Origin: Panax quinquefolius
Taxonomy: Eukaryota; Streptophyta; Magnoliopsida; Apiales; Araliaceae
DNA: 64,000 nt
Reading direction: 5' to 3'
Assembly: GCA_020205615.1 (NCBI GenBank)
Contig: CM035167.1
Span: 137,282,568 to 137,346,567 of the forward strand
The position numbers were made by a program, and so were the translations under genes. Below are positions 11,601 through 23,716 of this stretch, in pieces; within the stretch, counting starts at the first letter, position 1; every line of letters starts with the position of its first letter. The notes beneath the pieces were generated by a model. That model saw only the letters and a list, made by a program, of their open reading frames with translations, searched no databases and was not told the origin of the DNA.

Positions 11601-14600
11601 AATGCATTAGTAATTTTATCCAGGATAGGCTTCTTAAGCTTATCAACAGCAGGTTCCTGGCTTTTTCTAAAAGCCTGCATCCACAGGTGAAAGGTAAAGA
11701 ATCTGTCTTCATAAGCTTACAACTAGACATTATTGAGAAAGTAAACATATATGTGCATAACGTTGCTTTATTTTGATTGAGACTTGTGAACAAGTATCTT
11801 ACCAGATCAACTAAGCACACATTCAACAAACAACTCAAGTTATGTTCTTCCTTAAAAATTCAAATCCCAAGTGTAGAAGAAGAGAAACATTAAAACACAA
11901 AGAACCAAATTTTTGTGCATAAATAGAAGTATAGTTTATAAATTTTTTAATGTTTCTTGCAGAAAAAAGTGTTGTTACAAACTAAAAAATTTGCTTTGTT
12001 TGAACAAATCGGCAACCTTTTACTTGTGACAGCTAATAACTGGTTAATACATATATGAGGTAAATTGAATGATCCTACATGTGTTATCCCATATTATGCC
12101 AAATAATGGATATGGCCTAAACTCTGAATCTTCTGGAATTAGCATTAAAACAAAACTATGTTTTTTAATTTTCCTATTTAGTAATCAAAAGAAAACCACA
12201 AGTTGCTACTCGAAGTAGGGAGAACTTATCACCCAAGTAACATTGACATAATAATGTCTTAATACACATTAAAGTTAGGATAACCCCTTCAGACGTCCTT
12301 GAACTTATCATGATAAAATCTTCCCTTTGAGGGATAAAATCGTCTCTTCACTACCTTCCCTTGTTTATATTAAATAGCAACATGGCAACCGGGGTCGGGT
12401 CGGGTCGGAACAACAAATATTACCTCAACCTTTTTCTCTTTCCCCACCTGAACACATGTTCAGGAGTAAAATACATATATGGAACCCACAAGCTAAGCAA
12501 CCCATGGGCATACCCGAAGGCCTCCAAACCTACTCTGTCAAGCACTGAATCTGATTATCTGCCGGCTCTGCGTCCGACAGTAACACCTTTGCACTCCTAA
12601 TCGGCTTCTCCCTCACCTGACCGTGCACGTATATGTCGACATTCGACGCCGCCATGACGTCATTTTCAAGCAACCCCTCGTGAGACTTCATCTTCACAAC
12701 TTCATTCCATGTGGGGTTCACACCGCCGTGCTCATCCAAACGGGATTTTGGTATGTGGAGGCCTCTCTCGACGTAAACAGCGCGACGTCCTCATCTTGGT
12801 CACGTGCTTCACGTTCCTCAGGCATTGGACTGCAAATATCATAACTTCTCTCCCTGAGACGTTCCATTACCGGAGTTCATCGCCACAATCACCACTCAAG
12901 GCGACAACCGCCAACACTCAATAGTCAACCCACATCCACCACCAAACATGTCGTGACAATTGCCGTCAAAACCCAACGAAATATAAAAAAATTATTTATG
13001 TTCAAACAAAAAATACCTAAATTAACTCATCCTGCAAAAATGGCAACAAAAGTTTTAGGTGAAAATTAGGACCCGTAAATCTTGACCGGAGCGTTAAAGG
13101 AGGAATCATGGTGGAGAAGGAAGGTAGATTTAATGGATTAAGTTAGACTAGATATCTATTCATTTAGGGGGGAAATTAAATCGGTTCGACGATTAAAATG
13201 GTAGATTGGGGGAGGTGGTTACAACTTTTGTAGGTAGTTGTGTTAATGATCAAAGAGATGGTGCCGGTGACTTGCCAGCAACTTCCATTAATTCCAATAG
13301 ACACCGCGACCTAGCGGGGTGAGAGCGAAGATCGGGTACAAGTAGATTTTCTCTTCTCTTTTCTTTTTTTTTTGTTTCCTTTTCCTTTTTTTCCTTTATT
13401 ATTTGTTGAAAAGACTAATATGCCCTTGTATCCATATTACTAATAGTTAACGGTTCGTTAAAATATTTGGGGATTTCGTTTGATTCTGTCCAAAGTTACT
13501 AACTAAGATTAAAGGAATTAAAAAATTGGTGAACCAAGTATGTTTGGGGACTAAACGTGAAAATGATGATAAGTTTAGGGACGTATGAAGGGGTTAAATT
13601 CAAAATTACCTACAGACTATGAGTTGCTCCATACACACACAAAAAGCACAATGATACTGCATCATTATAACCAAAAATACAGGTTGTCAGCACCGAGTTT
13701 TTCATGTACAGTGTGGAAAAGGAAAGATTCATCAGCAACAAGATATTATTACTCATTCTTAAAAAGAGAAGTGGCACTACCTAATTACTTCAGCTAATTA
13801 TCCACACATATCAGGTATATATAAGATTAAAAAAAAGGTTTAACTATAATCCTAGAACTACATAGAATATTATCTGGTGGTTATATCCTATCCTAATAAT
13901 AAAGTGATCAAGGTCGAATAAAACTGAATGATACCTTAAACCTTAATAAAGTTAATACATAACTCCCCCTTTCCCCCAATCTAAGTCCCCTTCTTCACTT
14001 GTAACCTTAATAAAGTTTCAAACTCTTTTTTTTTCTTCTTAATTTTCAAACACAAGGGTAATATAGTTAAATTGAATTGACATGTAGAATAAAATCACTT
14101 AATTGGACATTTAGGTGTATTTTGCACTTTACTTGATAAAAGTTATTAAGCATCCTAAATATGATCACCAATCATGTATGCCACATAAACGATACTCATC
14201 ATGGTAACCACAAAACCCAAAACTCCTGTTTGACGAGGAACCCAGAAGCAGCTCCCAGGTCTGCTATTGAGATTTTGCACATCTACTTTATTATAGATTG
14301 TGCAACAAAGTGCCATTGGAAAGGCAAAACACAGTACACGTATATCAATTTGAGTATACGTGGAAGGAAAACATATCAACATATATACCTTGTAGTTCTG
14401 ACAACAATCATGAAATCTCAACATTGTATCACTTGCACGACTTTCAGTGCTAATTGCAAAAGCTCGATGATGTCCTGATCCAAGATGCCCTCTCCCACTA
14501 AAAAGCCCCATGCCAAATGCCACAGCACTAGCCGACGCTCGAGGAATCTATCTCATAGTTAAGAATAGAGATTAATAAGATTGATGAAGATCAAACAACA

Positions 14601-17600
14601 AAGAAAAGCTAAATAACAAATTAATAGCAGTCAGGTTAATGAAATTTTCTGGTTTAGCAAACTCCTTCCAATGTGGGAATTTTGACCACAAGGCATTCAT
14701 GGAATTTCAACCATAATTTTCTCACTTGAGCAATAACAAAATAAAACCTTTCACATAAGTGTTTTACATTTCGCATAAGTAACATTACAAAGAGAAACAA
14801 ATAACATATATATACCGAACCTGAGTTGCCTTTATGGAATATACATCTGGGTGGTAATCTTCATCAAAGAGTTCTCGAAAACTTTTTCTGATTCTGGTCC
14901 CGAGATTATACAGTTCAGTTTCTCCTTCACTAATCAATTCTCCACCCTTGAGCTTCCCCTTCCAAGGAGATTTCCACCCCACTATCCAGGACGGAATTTT
15001 CTGCAAAGACAACTTCTTTTCTTTTGCATCTTGTAGAAGGATTTCCATGTGAACAGATAAAGCTTCTAATGCTCTCATCTTTTTATTGGTAGGAGCACGA
15101 GTTCCATGCCTTGCCTGTGAAGCAAAAAAAACTCTTAGGAAGACATAAACTTCCATTAGTTATACTTTTTAGTTAGTTCATATCAACTATAATTATTTAC
15201 GTTAAAATTAACCCATACGATACACATTCTAGATGAAATTTGGAACTAGAACCACAAGTTAAAGGTTCTGGAAAAAGTTCAATTTACAGGCAGGAAGAAA
15301 TCAAGTGCATGTGTCGTACAACCAATTTTTACGGAAATACACAACATTTCTGGATTGTTAGAGAAGGATTTTGCTAGGGGGTTGTTTGCAAGAACTCAGC
15401 TCTGGAGTTTGTTCTTATTCCCTAAAGGAGCAAGATTTTTTAAAATTAATCTGATTAAAATGAAAAAATGGGTAGTATGCATGCCCTCTATGTGACAGAA
15501 GGCTACTATTCTTTAAATCCCTCATTAGTTGCTTTGCCACTCAGGCTGCCACTGGCATCTCATTCTGTGATAGAACACTTGAAATAAAATTATCAGCACT
15601 TGCCACATTTCATGAGAGAAACACGCGTACAATTGTCAGTGCCAAGGGAAGCCCATGTTTGGCCTCTAGTGTAGATTGTAACAATGAAGAGAAGCTAGAA
15701 AAAGAAGAACGGGTTAACAAGATCTTGAAAACTACAAACCAATCTGATCCAACACATTTTAGCAAAACCTCTATAATTGCTGGCTCTCTCCCCGGATTCT
15801 TCTTATCTACTGCGTCTGCCAGAAGACTCTAACCTGCATCTAGCCTCAGCATCTCTATATCTATCTCCACAATTCCTGAAACTCCTTTTACTCCATCACT
15901 CACAATCCCAATTCATTTCATGACGAATTCTAACTTATACCAACTAAGACTATGATCGCTAGCTTAGAACTTCAACTAAGAAAATTGAAAGATGGAAAAT
16001 TTTGAATGTATGCGATATGTTAATTATTTCATCTTTTAAGAGTTCAAAGTTTCAAAACTCCTCTTTACAAATTCTGTAGATCAAAAAGCATTAAAATTGA
16101 TAATAATGGCAGTTGAAATGTTAGAATCTACATCAGATTTTCTAAAACATTGTCTATTACAATTCTTGCAACAAGAGCAGGAATTGGCTACCTTAATTTT
16201 CTGGTGGCTTACTTCCTTTTTAACCCATTCTCTGTTACTACTTTCCCCATTTGTTTATCTCTCCCTAATAAATAAGACTCCTACTTAAAAAAACAAGAAC
16301 CCCCAAATGGAGCTTTCCCCTTAGACACAGAAACATGCAATTAGAAGATATAATGTTGCTGCCCTATTGCTTCTTCTTATTTTGTTTTTTACCCATCTTA
16401 AATTGGATATTCTTTCCTACGGAAAAAGAAGAAAATAGAAATAAGAGTATATATATACACACACACACACACACAACAAAAAAAAGACATGAATGACGAA
16501 AACATGGTGGACACATAATGCACAAAATCTTGGGAAGAAATTGACACAAGAAACAAAAAGAATTTACTGTGAGAAATAGGAAAGAGGAGTAAAAGTCCTC
16601 CAAATATAGCAAGTAATAGAAAGATACAAAGTCCAAATGCAGGATGATACATCAATTCAATGTAAATCTAAGATAGCCATCCCCTAAGGTTCCAAGTTAC
16701 GAAGCTCATATCACACAACAAATGAAAGGTTTAGATGCAGATGTTATAAATACGAGCAGTCCTCTATGTGCAAATGCCCTAAAGAATGGAAAAACAGCCA
16801 CAACTTTAAAGAATCTTGTCATCCTTACTCCCCCAAAACTACAAAATAGGACCATAAGATCCTCAACTGTATCCGAACAAACACAGCACCCCAACAGTCC
16901 TTTCTTGATTTTGATCAATTTTTTTATTTGTTTTCTCAAGTCAATAAAACACCCTTTAGTGTAATTTTCAAAGATTGCAAAAGCAAAAATCATAAATTGA
17001 CACTCTCAAGTAAACCTACTGCAAAACAATTCATAAACAAATCAACCATTTCCATATACTTGTTTCCGGTGCTAACTCATCCAAATATCGATGGTTAACG
17101 ATTCAACTAATAAGACTCCTACACATGTATCTGTACTCAATGCCTGCACCCAAGTCTATAGCATATAGCCATATACCAATCCTTAAAACCAAAACTAATA
17201 TTAGAAGTTGCTCCACTTCTTATTTCACTTGGCTCTTATGTGTCCTAAATACCATATAAATAACAGGTTAATAAATATTTAATACCAATGAAGGATTATA
17301 ACTGAAGAGTACCACAAGATTTAGATGGATAGGAGAACATTGATCTGGAATATTGGACGGTACAAATGAATTGTGTGAAATGTCTTTCGCAGCACCATAT
17401 CTGCATGCAAAACAAACGGGAAAAAAGGTGTAGTATGTTACCATTAGTTGAATGATCACTTCTGATAAAAATATTTTATTTCCCATTGTATTTCCCTGTC
17501 AGGGTACAAATAAACCAATATGAAACCAAATTTCCCAAAAAAATTCCTTTCCGCCATTCCGTGAACCAATTTTTACAAATTCCAATTAAAGATTGTTTCT

Positions 17601-18016
17601 GTTAAAAATGGAGTGAAAATAAACATCTTAAATTTGAAGCTTAAAAACCTTAATTTCTTCCATGTGCTTAAGCAATTCGATTCCAAGTTATTCAGATTAC
17701 CGTATAAACAAAAAAATTCAAATTTGTAACACGCTATTTATTCCGAAATTAACAATGCAACATCAAAAGTTAAAACTTGAGGTTGATTTAGTCAATTAAA
17801 AATGCAGAGATACTCCATCATGAACTAATCCAAACCCTAACGATATTCACAATAATAAATTATACACATCATACATACAGTTAAAATAATAGAGAGAATT
17901 GACCTTGTTACAGTTGCGAGATGTTGCTTAACGTCGAAACAGTCTCCCCCTTTAGCGTTTGAATGTATTAATCCACATAACAATACAAGCACCAGAAAAA
18001 CCGTCATTCTCTCCAT
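8611..18016 (-). CDS. MINPP1: Multiple inositol polyphosphate phosphatase (histidine-acid phytase), 11 exons
   Basis: Removes phosphate from phytate and other inositol polyphosphates in the secretory pathway. Exons, 5' to 3': 18016-17904, 17400-17313, 15114-14821, 14547-14389, 11674-11534, 11430-11374, 11189-11051, 9751-9647, 9435-9245, 8895-8854, 8772-8611. All junctions are GT-AG and phases match, giving 1491 nt and 496 residues. A hydrophobic signal peptide covers about residues 1-21. The catalytic RHGTRAP motif is at residues 69-75, opening exon 3. The proton-donor HAE motif is at 347-349 in exon 8. Family signatures such as WRGSTVAPFGGNN (exon 9) and CPFEVFK (exon 10) follow. Sequons NFT (exon 5) and NIT (exon 6) fit a secreted glycoprotein. 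The protein ends in KVDL, resembling an ER-retention tetrapeptide. The start was chosen because it alone gives the signal peptide with a short leader. Intron 4 carries a transposon. Confidence 0.95.
10319..10340. repeat. (GA)n microsatellite in phytase intron 7
   Basis: Purine-only GA/GGGA run inside intron 7 (9752-11050) of the phytase gene. On the coding strand it is a CT tract. No functional claim is made. Confidence 0.8.
12281..13596. mobile_element. TIR element with captured gene fragment (Pack-MULE-like) in phytase intron 4
   Basis: The left end (TAACCCCTTCAGACGTCC...) and the inverted right end (TAACCCCTTCATACGTCC...) match over about 30 nt with three or four differences, giving terminal inverted repeats around a 1.3-kb body. 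The inside is more GC-rich than the intron and contains a degraded C2-domain coding segment on the minus strand. A gene fragment between TIRs is the hallmark of a Pack-MULE, but I could not see a 9-10 bp target duplication, so the superfamily is inferred. It lies in the same orientation question as the host intron: the captured fragment is sense with respect to the phytase transcript. Confidence 0.6.
12533..12852 (-). pseudogene. Captured C2-domain (SRC2/BAP-like) gene fragment, frameshifted
   Basis: On the minus strand a first segment (12850-12791) reads like the first beta strands of a plant C2 domain (core LRNVKHVTKM). After a frame change, a second segment (about 12782-12533) reads DEHGGVNPTWNEVV and later VDIYVHGQVRE and KVLLSD. 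These match the order seen in plant SRC2/BAP-type C2 proteins, which bind membranes, often with calcium. There is no intact frame, and the expected middle is scrambled by at least one indel. It sits between the inverted ends of the element at 12281-13596, so it was probably carried there by a transposon. It is not a working gene. Confidence 0.6.
16452..16476. repeat. (AT)n(AC)n microsatellite in phytase intron 2
   Basis: Short TA run passing into about nine AC units inside intron 2 (15115-17312). No mobile element was recognised in the rest of this 2.2-kb intron. Confidence 0.85.
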
Positions 18017-18103
18017 TTCTAAACTGCTTGGAAATGGTGGGATTGAAAAATTAACAGTGAAGGTTTGAAAGTGGAAGGAAGAATTATTATTGGATGATGA
18101 GTG

Positions 18104-18113
18104 ATATAAATAA
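18104..18113 (-). promoter_or_regulatory. Candidate TATA box of the phytase gene
   Basis: On the minus strand the sequence reads TTTATTTATATC about 88-97 nt upstream of the start codon at 18016. This spacing suits a short leader. It is a pattern match only. Confidence 0.4.
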
Positions 18114-18116
18114 AAT

Positions 18117-19634
18117 TAATAAAAAGTACTGACAAGATTATTCAGTTGCTTTCTTCGAGAACAAGCTGAAATTTGGTACGAATGTGCGGAAAATTGAATT
18201 TGATCAATGATGTTGTTCGTTTATTTGTCTAAAGAACGTTTCAGATTGAAATCTGCCAAATTACTCACTAATGACATATTTTTATTAATTACTAAAATAT
18301 TTACGAATTAACTTCCTGCCTACACCAGTCCCGCCGTACCATATATGTTTTATAGTTGTGCACGAAATAATTGAATAATATTAAATATAATATCAATTAT
18401 TTATAATACCCTTAAATTTTTATTTATTATCATACTTATCTCGTACTCTCTCTTTCATCTATAACATTTTCCTATGAAGGGTAATTTTAAAATATTGTAA
18501 CTAATTCTCCTAGATTATATAAAATGATAAATAATTTGAAATAAATAAAATTATTTAAAACGTCATATATTATTATATTATAGTATCTTCAATAGCCTCT
18601 TCAACTACTTTGGGATACTCAAATTATTTCCAACGGCCTCTTCAATCTTAATTATCAAATTTGCAATCTCTTTTTCTCTCTTCAAATCTGCAAGTTGCAA
18701 CCTCAATCTCTTTTCAAAACTTTTATGAAAGGTTAAAAATATTTATTAACAAATAATACTCTTTAAATTGACAAGTAATATGTCGATAAACTTTAATTTA
18801 ATTTTTTTTTTTTACTATTATTGTTTGAAATGCTCTTATTATGGGATTATTATGGGACTAAGGAAGTATATATTTATCAAATTTTATTATTTAATAATTT
18901 ATAATTTTACACGAATATCTTTATTTAAAATTATGATATACCCGTAAGTTTTATATGTTTAGCATTTTCAAGTATAGCAGGGGCATGAGGCACACCGTTG
19001 CAAATTTAGTTTATATAATATTATTAATTTTAGAAATAAAAACCTAAAAGAATAAAAATTGGGATAATATTTGCAGGCTTGCTCTTACTATAATGCAGAT
19101 ATTGTTTATTCCCAAAAAATACCAGGAACTTTCACCTCCCGAATGACAGCAAGGGTATCTCATTTGGGGGGGCTCTCTTCGTGCATTAACACAACTCTCA
19201 CATGACCAAACCAAAGTTTCACTAATCGAGTGGCTGGAAGCCATCACTGTGCTATTTTCCTACAACCAGTCAACTATTGTGGCAATGGAAGCCTTAGCCA
19301 CCAGTAGAATGTGATGGGTAATGGGTATACTGGCTCCCCACCAATTTTCTTCTGCATTCAAACATAAATAAGCAATAACATTAACCATAAATTTTGATCC
19401 GCACAAATTGCATGGTGAGGAACTTAAGAAGCATGAACTAAATTCTCAAGCATTTTGTAACTAACATTAATATAGGTCACTAAAAGTCTAAAACTGGCCA
19501 GATGCTCAATTTTATCTACCATCAACACCAGTTTCTGTAACTAACTACGCCCAAAATTTCCAATTGAGCATCTAGACCTTAAACAACCACAAGAGCTTGT
19601 GCAAGAAACATGAGGAAAAGGGACCAGTTCTACA
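18117..19634. other. Spacer between phytase promoter and ferritin 3' end
   Basis: AT-rich spacer between two minus-strand genes. The first part holds the phytase upstream region. The part next to 19635 must hold the ferritin 3' UTR. An AATAAA on the minus strand at 19110-19105 is a possible but distant poly(A) signal. A more GC-rich stretch at 19070-19320 has no recognisable coding content. Confidence 0.5.
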
Positions 19635-22590
19635 TCAAGCAGCAGCTCCTTCTTGGAGGAGCATCTGATCAAAATGCCAAACACCTGGAATTCCCAGAAA
19701 ACAGATAGAAAATTAAGAAATAGGGGGTGATAGTGAATTGACTAACTCATGCATATAGAAGGGCTATATTTGAGTAAATGATAGAGCAACAAAGGAACCA
19801 TCTTTTAGAATTCTTACCATGTCCTTTGCCCACTCTTCTCAGCTGAGCAACATATTCAGAGATCTTCTTGATCGCTTCCACCTTGATTAGAGGCAATGAA
19901 AATACGACATTTATATCAGTTTAATGGCATCCAGAGTGCATTGTGCTAAATCAAACAAAAGAAAAATGAAAGAGAACAACATAACACAAATAACAATCAC
20001 TTCCAGGTGGAACCATGCGTGATATTTGTACTTTACCTGCTCAGTCAGAAACTCGCTTTCAACATAATCAGCCAACTGGACATCATTGTTCCGAATTGCC
20101 ACCTATTTCGTAAGTTGGAGCATGTCAACAAACATTTAAGGTGTTAGACAGGACTAAACCTCAAAAGCAGTGTCCTAGAACAGTCAAGTTTAAGATCCTG
20201 CCTGATGCCCCTTTTTCCTTACCAAACACGCACACGGGGGGAGTGAGAATTAAACCGCAAAGATACAACAACCTACTCCCTCCATTCCAAAATATAACAT
20301 CAAGTTTGGCCTTTCAAAATCATTAAATGCCATCTTCAAATTCCAAATTGATGTAGTTCATTTAATTTTAAAAAAACATTACATCTTGTAAGTAGTAGTT
20401 GGTAGTACATATTAAATAATTTACAATTTTCATAATCGTTTGCTCTTAACATTTTAAAAAATTATATTGACTTTGAAATTATCTCAAATTGACTTTAAAA
20501 GGTCAAACTTAATCCTCTATATTTTGGAAGGTAGAACATTATTCAATATGATTGTAAAAAAGATGAATAGAAGAATATGTATAGTGTTACCTCATTTAAA
20601 TGCAGAAGTTTTTCATTTGTTAATTTCTCCAAAGACAGTGCAAGCTCCATCGCTGTATCACAAGTTTGAGATAATTAGAGCTACTATTTAAGTTAACACT
20701 GCTTCATCAATGCCTCATAATCAAACTTCATAAATGAGTGTGTGAGTGGATATGTATGTGATGTACAGTAACAAACTATAAACCAGTGCTATTCATGAAC
20801 CTACTCATAATGTTGGAAGACCAGAAAACTACAAATATCACCGCTAATATAAGTTTGCATGCCTCCAACAGATCATCACATACACTTGTCTCATAAAGGT
20901 CGATAGAAAATGATTACACATACTAAGCAAGAAATATGAGTCACCTATACATACAACTAAATATGTACATAAATAGTAACTTATACTCCTCCAAATGATG
21001 TCAACATGCAAGTGCTGTCTATTCAAATCGATTTGATATGTAAGAAGCCCTCATACGGAATTCTGGAGAACCACATTGTTTGAGTCGGCAACTCAACATG
21101 ATCGCTTCTTATTCCATAGAAGACTACCCGACAAAACCGACCGCATACACCTTTCAAAGAGAATAGGGAAACAAAAATAGACAACTCCTTAAAAAACAAA
21201 TAATAATTATTTGGGCAAAAGATATAAGAATATAAAATCACTATACAGTGTAGCATGCATCTACAGATTAGAGTTAAATGTAACATTAGAAACATAGAGA
21301 ACTTACCATACAATGCATCTCCTTTTTCAGTATGATCAAACTCAGATAACGGCATTACAATAGACAGCAGCTTCACTTTCCCACCGCGTTTGTTCTGTCA
21401 AGTTATTGATCAACATAAGTTAAAAATTCAAATCCATAACAGGAAAACTACACTAAATTTGAAGAAAATTTGGAAACGTAACAAGAAAAGTAACATCACA
21501 AATTGTTGAATACCTGATACTCCATGAATTTTTCAGCATGTTCTCTTTCTTCTGCACTGGATTCCTTGAAAAATCTACATGGCAAAAACCATCAACCAGA
21601 TTATATCCAGTTCCAAAAAAAACATATGAAGAAAGATGCAACATAGAGATATGAGAAATTCCATAGCTTACTTGGCTAAACCCTTGAGAGCAACGTTGTC
21701 ACGATCAAAGTAAGCAAACATGGCATGATACACATAAGACACATTGTACTCAACACTGAAATCTCCAACAAATGGGCATAAATTATTTTAGAGGAATGAA
21801 AATCTACAAAAACAATAGCTCAAGCCATATTAATACCAAATCAATTTAAAATAAGAAATTATAAACAACCTAAAATTCTAAGAAGAACAAAGCTAAGCAA
21901 AAGTTAAAACCCACCACAGAATTTACAGGACTACCGTCGAAAACGGGGTCAGAGCAGAATAATAGTTCTCTAATTTTAACCCAAGCCGAAATTCAACACA
22001 AACTACAGTTAAATAAGGAACTTCCGAGTACCCAATAATCATAGAGGACTAAAATCAAACATATATTACACAGAACAGTACACACTGAAGAAACTAAAAC
22101 GAAACAGAACATTTTTGCAAATAATTGAAATTGAAATAAGCATAACGATAACAAATATTAATCATACAGATCCTTATATTTACTTAAATACCGATGAAAG
22201 AATTACTTAAAATGATCGGAGCCAAACTTACAGTTAAAAAAGGAAAGTGTATATCTCATGTAGTACATATATTTGTTAAAGAATAGAGAGAAATGGAAAA
22301 ACCAACTTGATCTGCTCGTTGAGAACGGATTCAGACTCATCGGAATACTTCTGGCGAGCAAGAGAATCTTGAGGAACAGTTGGAACGAGCTTGAGCTCCT
22401 TCTTCACCTCTTCAAAGGGCTCGAACACAACCCCAGTCAGCGACCGATTGTTGGCATGCTTTGACGCCGCACAAACGATTGACCCATTTCCCAAATTCGC
22501 CGGAGATGAAACGGAGGAGACTAGTGGGGTCAGATTCTCCCCGACACCGGAGTTCAGAAGAGAGAAAGCCGAAGCAGCTCTAAGAAGCAT
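19635..22590 (-). CDS. FER: Plastid ferritin, 8 exons
   Basis: Stores iron as a 24-subunit shell in plastids and limits iron-driven oxidation. Exons, 5' to 3': 22590-22307, 21755-21672, 21574-21514, 21394-21307, 20652-20591, 20102-20037, 19881-19818, 19684-19635. All are GT-AG and in frame, giving 759 nt and 252 residues. Residues 1 to about 45 form a Ser/Ala-rich transit peptide. The plant extension peptide follows ([17 protein letters not shown], from 54). The ferritin fold begins near SVLNEQINVEYN. Ferroxidase-type residues are visible as E97, Y104, and the EEREH motif at 131-135 (E132, H135 by analogy with animal H chains), with later Glu residues in exons 5 and 6. The C-terminus [13 protein letters not shown] is typical. 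Exon number and phases match other plant ferritins. Which paralogue (FER1-4) cannot be told from this window. Confidence 0.97.
20276..20534. mobile_element. Stowaway-like MITE in ferritin intron 5
   Basis: The left end CTCCCTCCATTCCAAAATAT and the inverted right end CTACCTTCCAAAATATAGAG resemble each other and the common plant Stowaway (Tc1/mariner) terminus CTCCCTCC. The arms continue with related AAGTTTG-CCTTT sequence. Size about 260 bp. A TA lies before the left end; the right TA is degraded. Its right end is only about 57 bp from exon 5. Confidence 0.65.
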
Positions 22591-22658
22591 GGTTATTTAG
22601 ATATAGAGAGCAGATAGAGAAACTCAGAAGTCAGAAATTAAACAGGGGAAATGAAAAT

Positions 22659-22672
22659 GAGGTGGGCTTGTG
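22659..22672 (-). promoter_or_regulatory. IDRS-like iron-response element next to ferritin start
   Basis: On the minus strand this reads CACAAGCCCACCTC. The published iron-dependent regulatory sequence of plant ferritin promoters is CACGAGNCCNCCAC. The two agree at 12 of 14 positions counting the N positions. It lies about 70-80 nt upstream of the start codon. That is unusually close and could place it in the leader rather than the promoter. Confidence 0.45.
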
Positions 22673-22692
22673 TTGTGCGGAGAGAGAGAGAT

Positions 22693-22694
<2 letters not shown>

Positions 22695-22729
<35 letters not shown>

Positions 22730-22740
22730 TACATATAAAT
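22695..22740. repeat. (AT)n-rich microsatellite in the ferritin promoter
   Basis: A perfect AT run of about 28 nt followed by interrupted ATAC/ATAT sequence, 105-150 nt upstream of the ferritin start. It covers where a TATA box would be expected, so repeat length may affect promoter geometry. Confidence 0.85.
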
Positions 22741-22969
22741 ATATATGAAAATTCATCCGTGATAAAACGAATATTATTTTGCAACCGAGTTAATCGAAAT
22801 TAATTTAAAAAGATCATACCGTTACAGTATGTAACTGCAGTTATTTAATTTTAAAAATCATGTTAAATTATCAAGTTGTTTCTGCCAATATTTCACCCCT
22901 GCCGCATGAGTTTGTAGCGGCAGGGTCACCAATTTAGAACATTTGCACATGTAAAATCCAAAAATCTGT

Positions 22970-23086
22970 TATTATTATTATATTTACTTATTTATCATTA
23001 TTATTATTTCATGTTTAAACATTATTATTTTAAACATATTATCTGCATATAATATAATAATAATAATAATATAATATTATCTACAT

Positions 23087-23120
<34 letters not shown>

Positions 23121-23132
23121 ATAGATAATAAA

Positions 23133-23163
<31 letters not shown>

Positions 23164-23165
23164 TT
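22970..23165. repeat. TTA/TAA trinucleotide-rich tract
   Basis: Several runs of TTA and its complement TAA in both senses, so parts can pair back on themselves. Spacer DNA; no gene. Confidence 0.85.
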
Positions 23166-23429
23166 AGAGTCTCCGGCACTTATCTACATATTATTATTTT
23201 AATGTGTGATTAAAAAATGATTCAAAATATCAATTCATATTTGATTAATATCTAGAATTAATATTTTTGCAATACTTTTTAATATTTTAACGTGTAAGAT
23301 CTATTTTTTAAACAAATTATAATTAAAAAATGAATCTTATACGTGGAAGTATGAGTTCCCTATTTATTTTGTTTCTAAAATTAGTATGTCATATGTCAGT
23401 GTTTTGTTTGGTTGTCCAGGTGATTGGAT

Positions 23430-23463
23430 GGGGTGGGGTGGGGTGGCGTGGAGTGGGGTGGGG
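23430..23463 (+). other. G-run tract with quadruplex potential
   Basis: Five GGGG runs separated mostly by single T bases, in otherwise AT-rich spacer. Single-base loops favour a stable parallel G-quadruplex. The flanks show no gene. Confidence 0.7.
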
Positions 23464-23716
23464 TGCGCCAAATTTGAAGATACTTGTGTGAACGCTCACT
23501 CTCTAACGGTGCTCTCTATCATAACCAGGTAAGAATATAACAGTAGTTACAAACTCAAAATAATGTTATAGATACAAATTATATATAAAAATAATATAAT
23601 AAAAAGAGAAAATAAGAAGCGAGACCTATTAATAAATATTTTATATATTTATATTGATAAGTAATACATTAGTTCTACTTTTTATAAACAACTTTTTTGT
23701 GTACAATTTTATACAT

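Noticed and set aside
12530..12739. C2-like frame as a functional gene
   Set aside because: It needs a frame change to reach the first C2 strands, has no proper start or end, and sits between transposon ends.
14161..14478. Plus-strand 105-codon frame
   Set aside because: Mirror of exon 4 of the phytase gene and its intron edge.
16364..16655. Hydrophobic minus-strand frames
   Set aside because: Produced by a T-rich intron and an AC microsatellite; no exon-like junctions in the phytase gene.
22590..22690. Animal-type iron-responsive RNA hairpin in the ferritin leader
   Set aside because: No CAGUGN loop with the bulged C stem is visible, and plant ferritins are regulated mainly at transcription.
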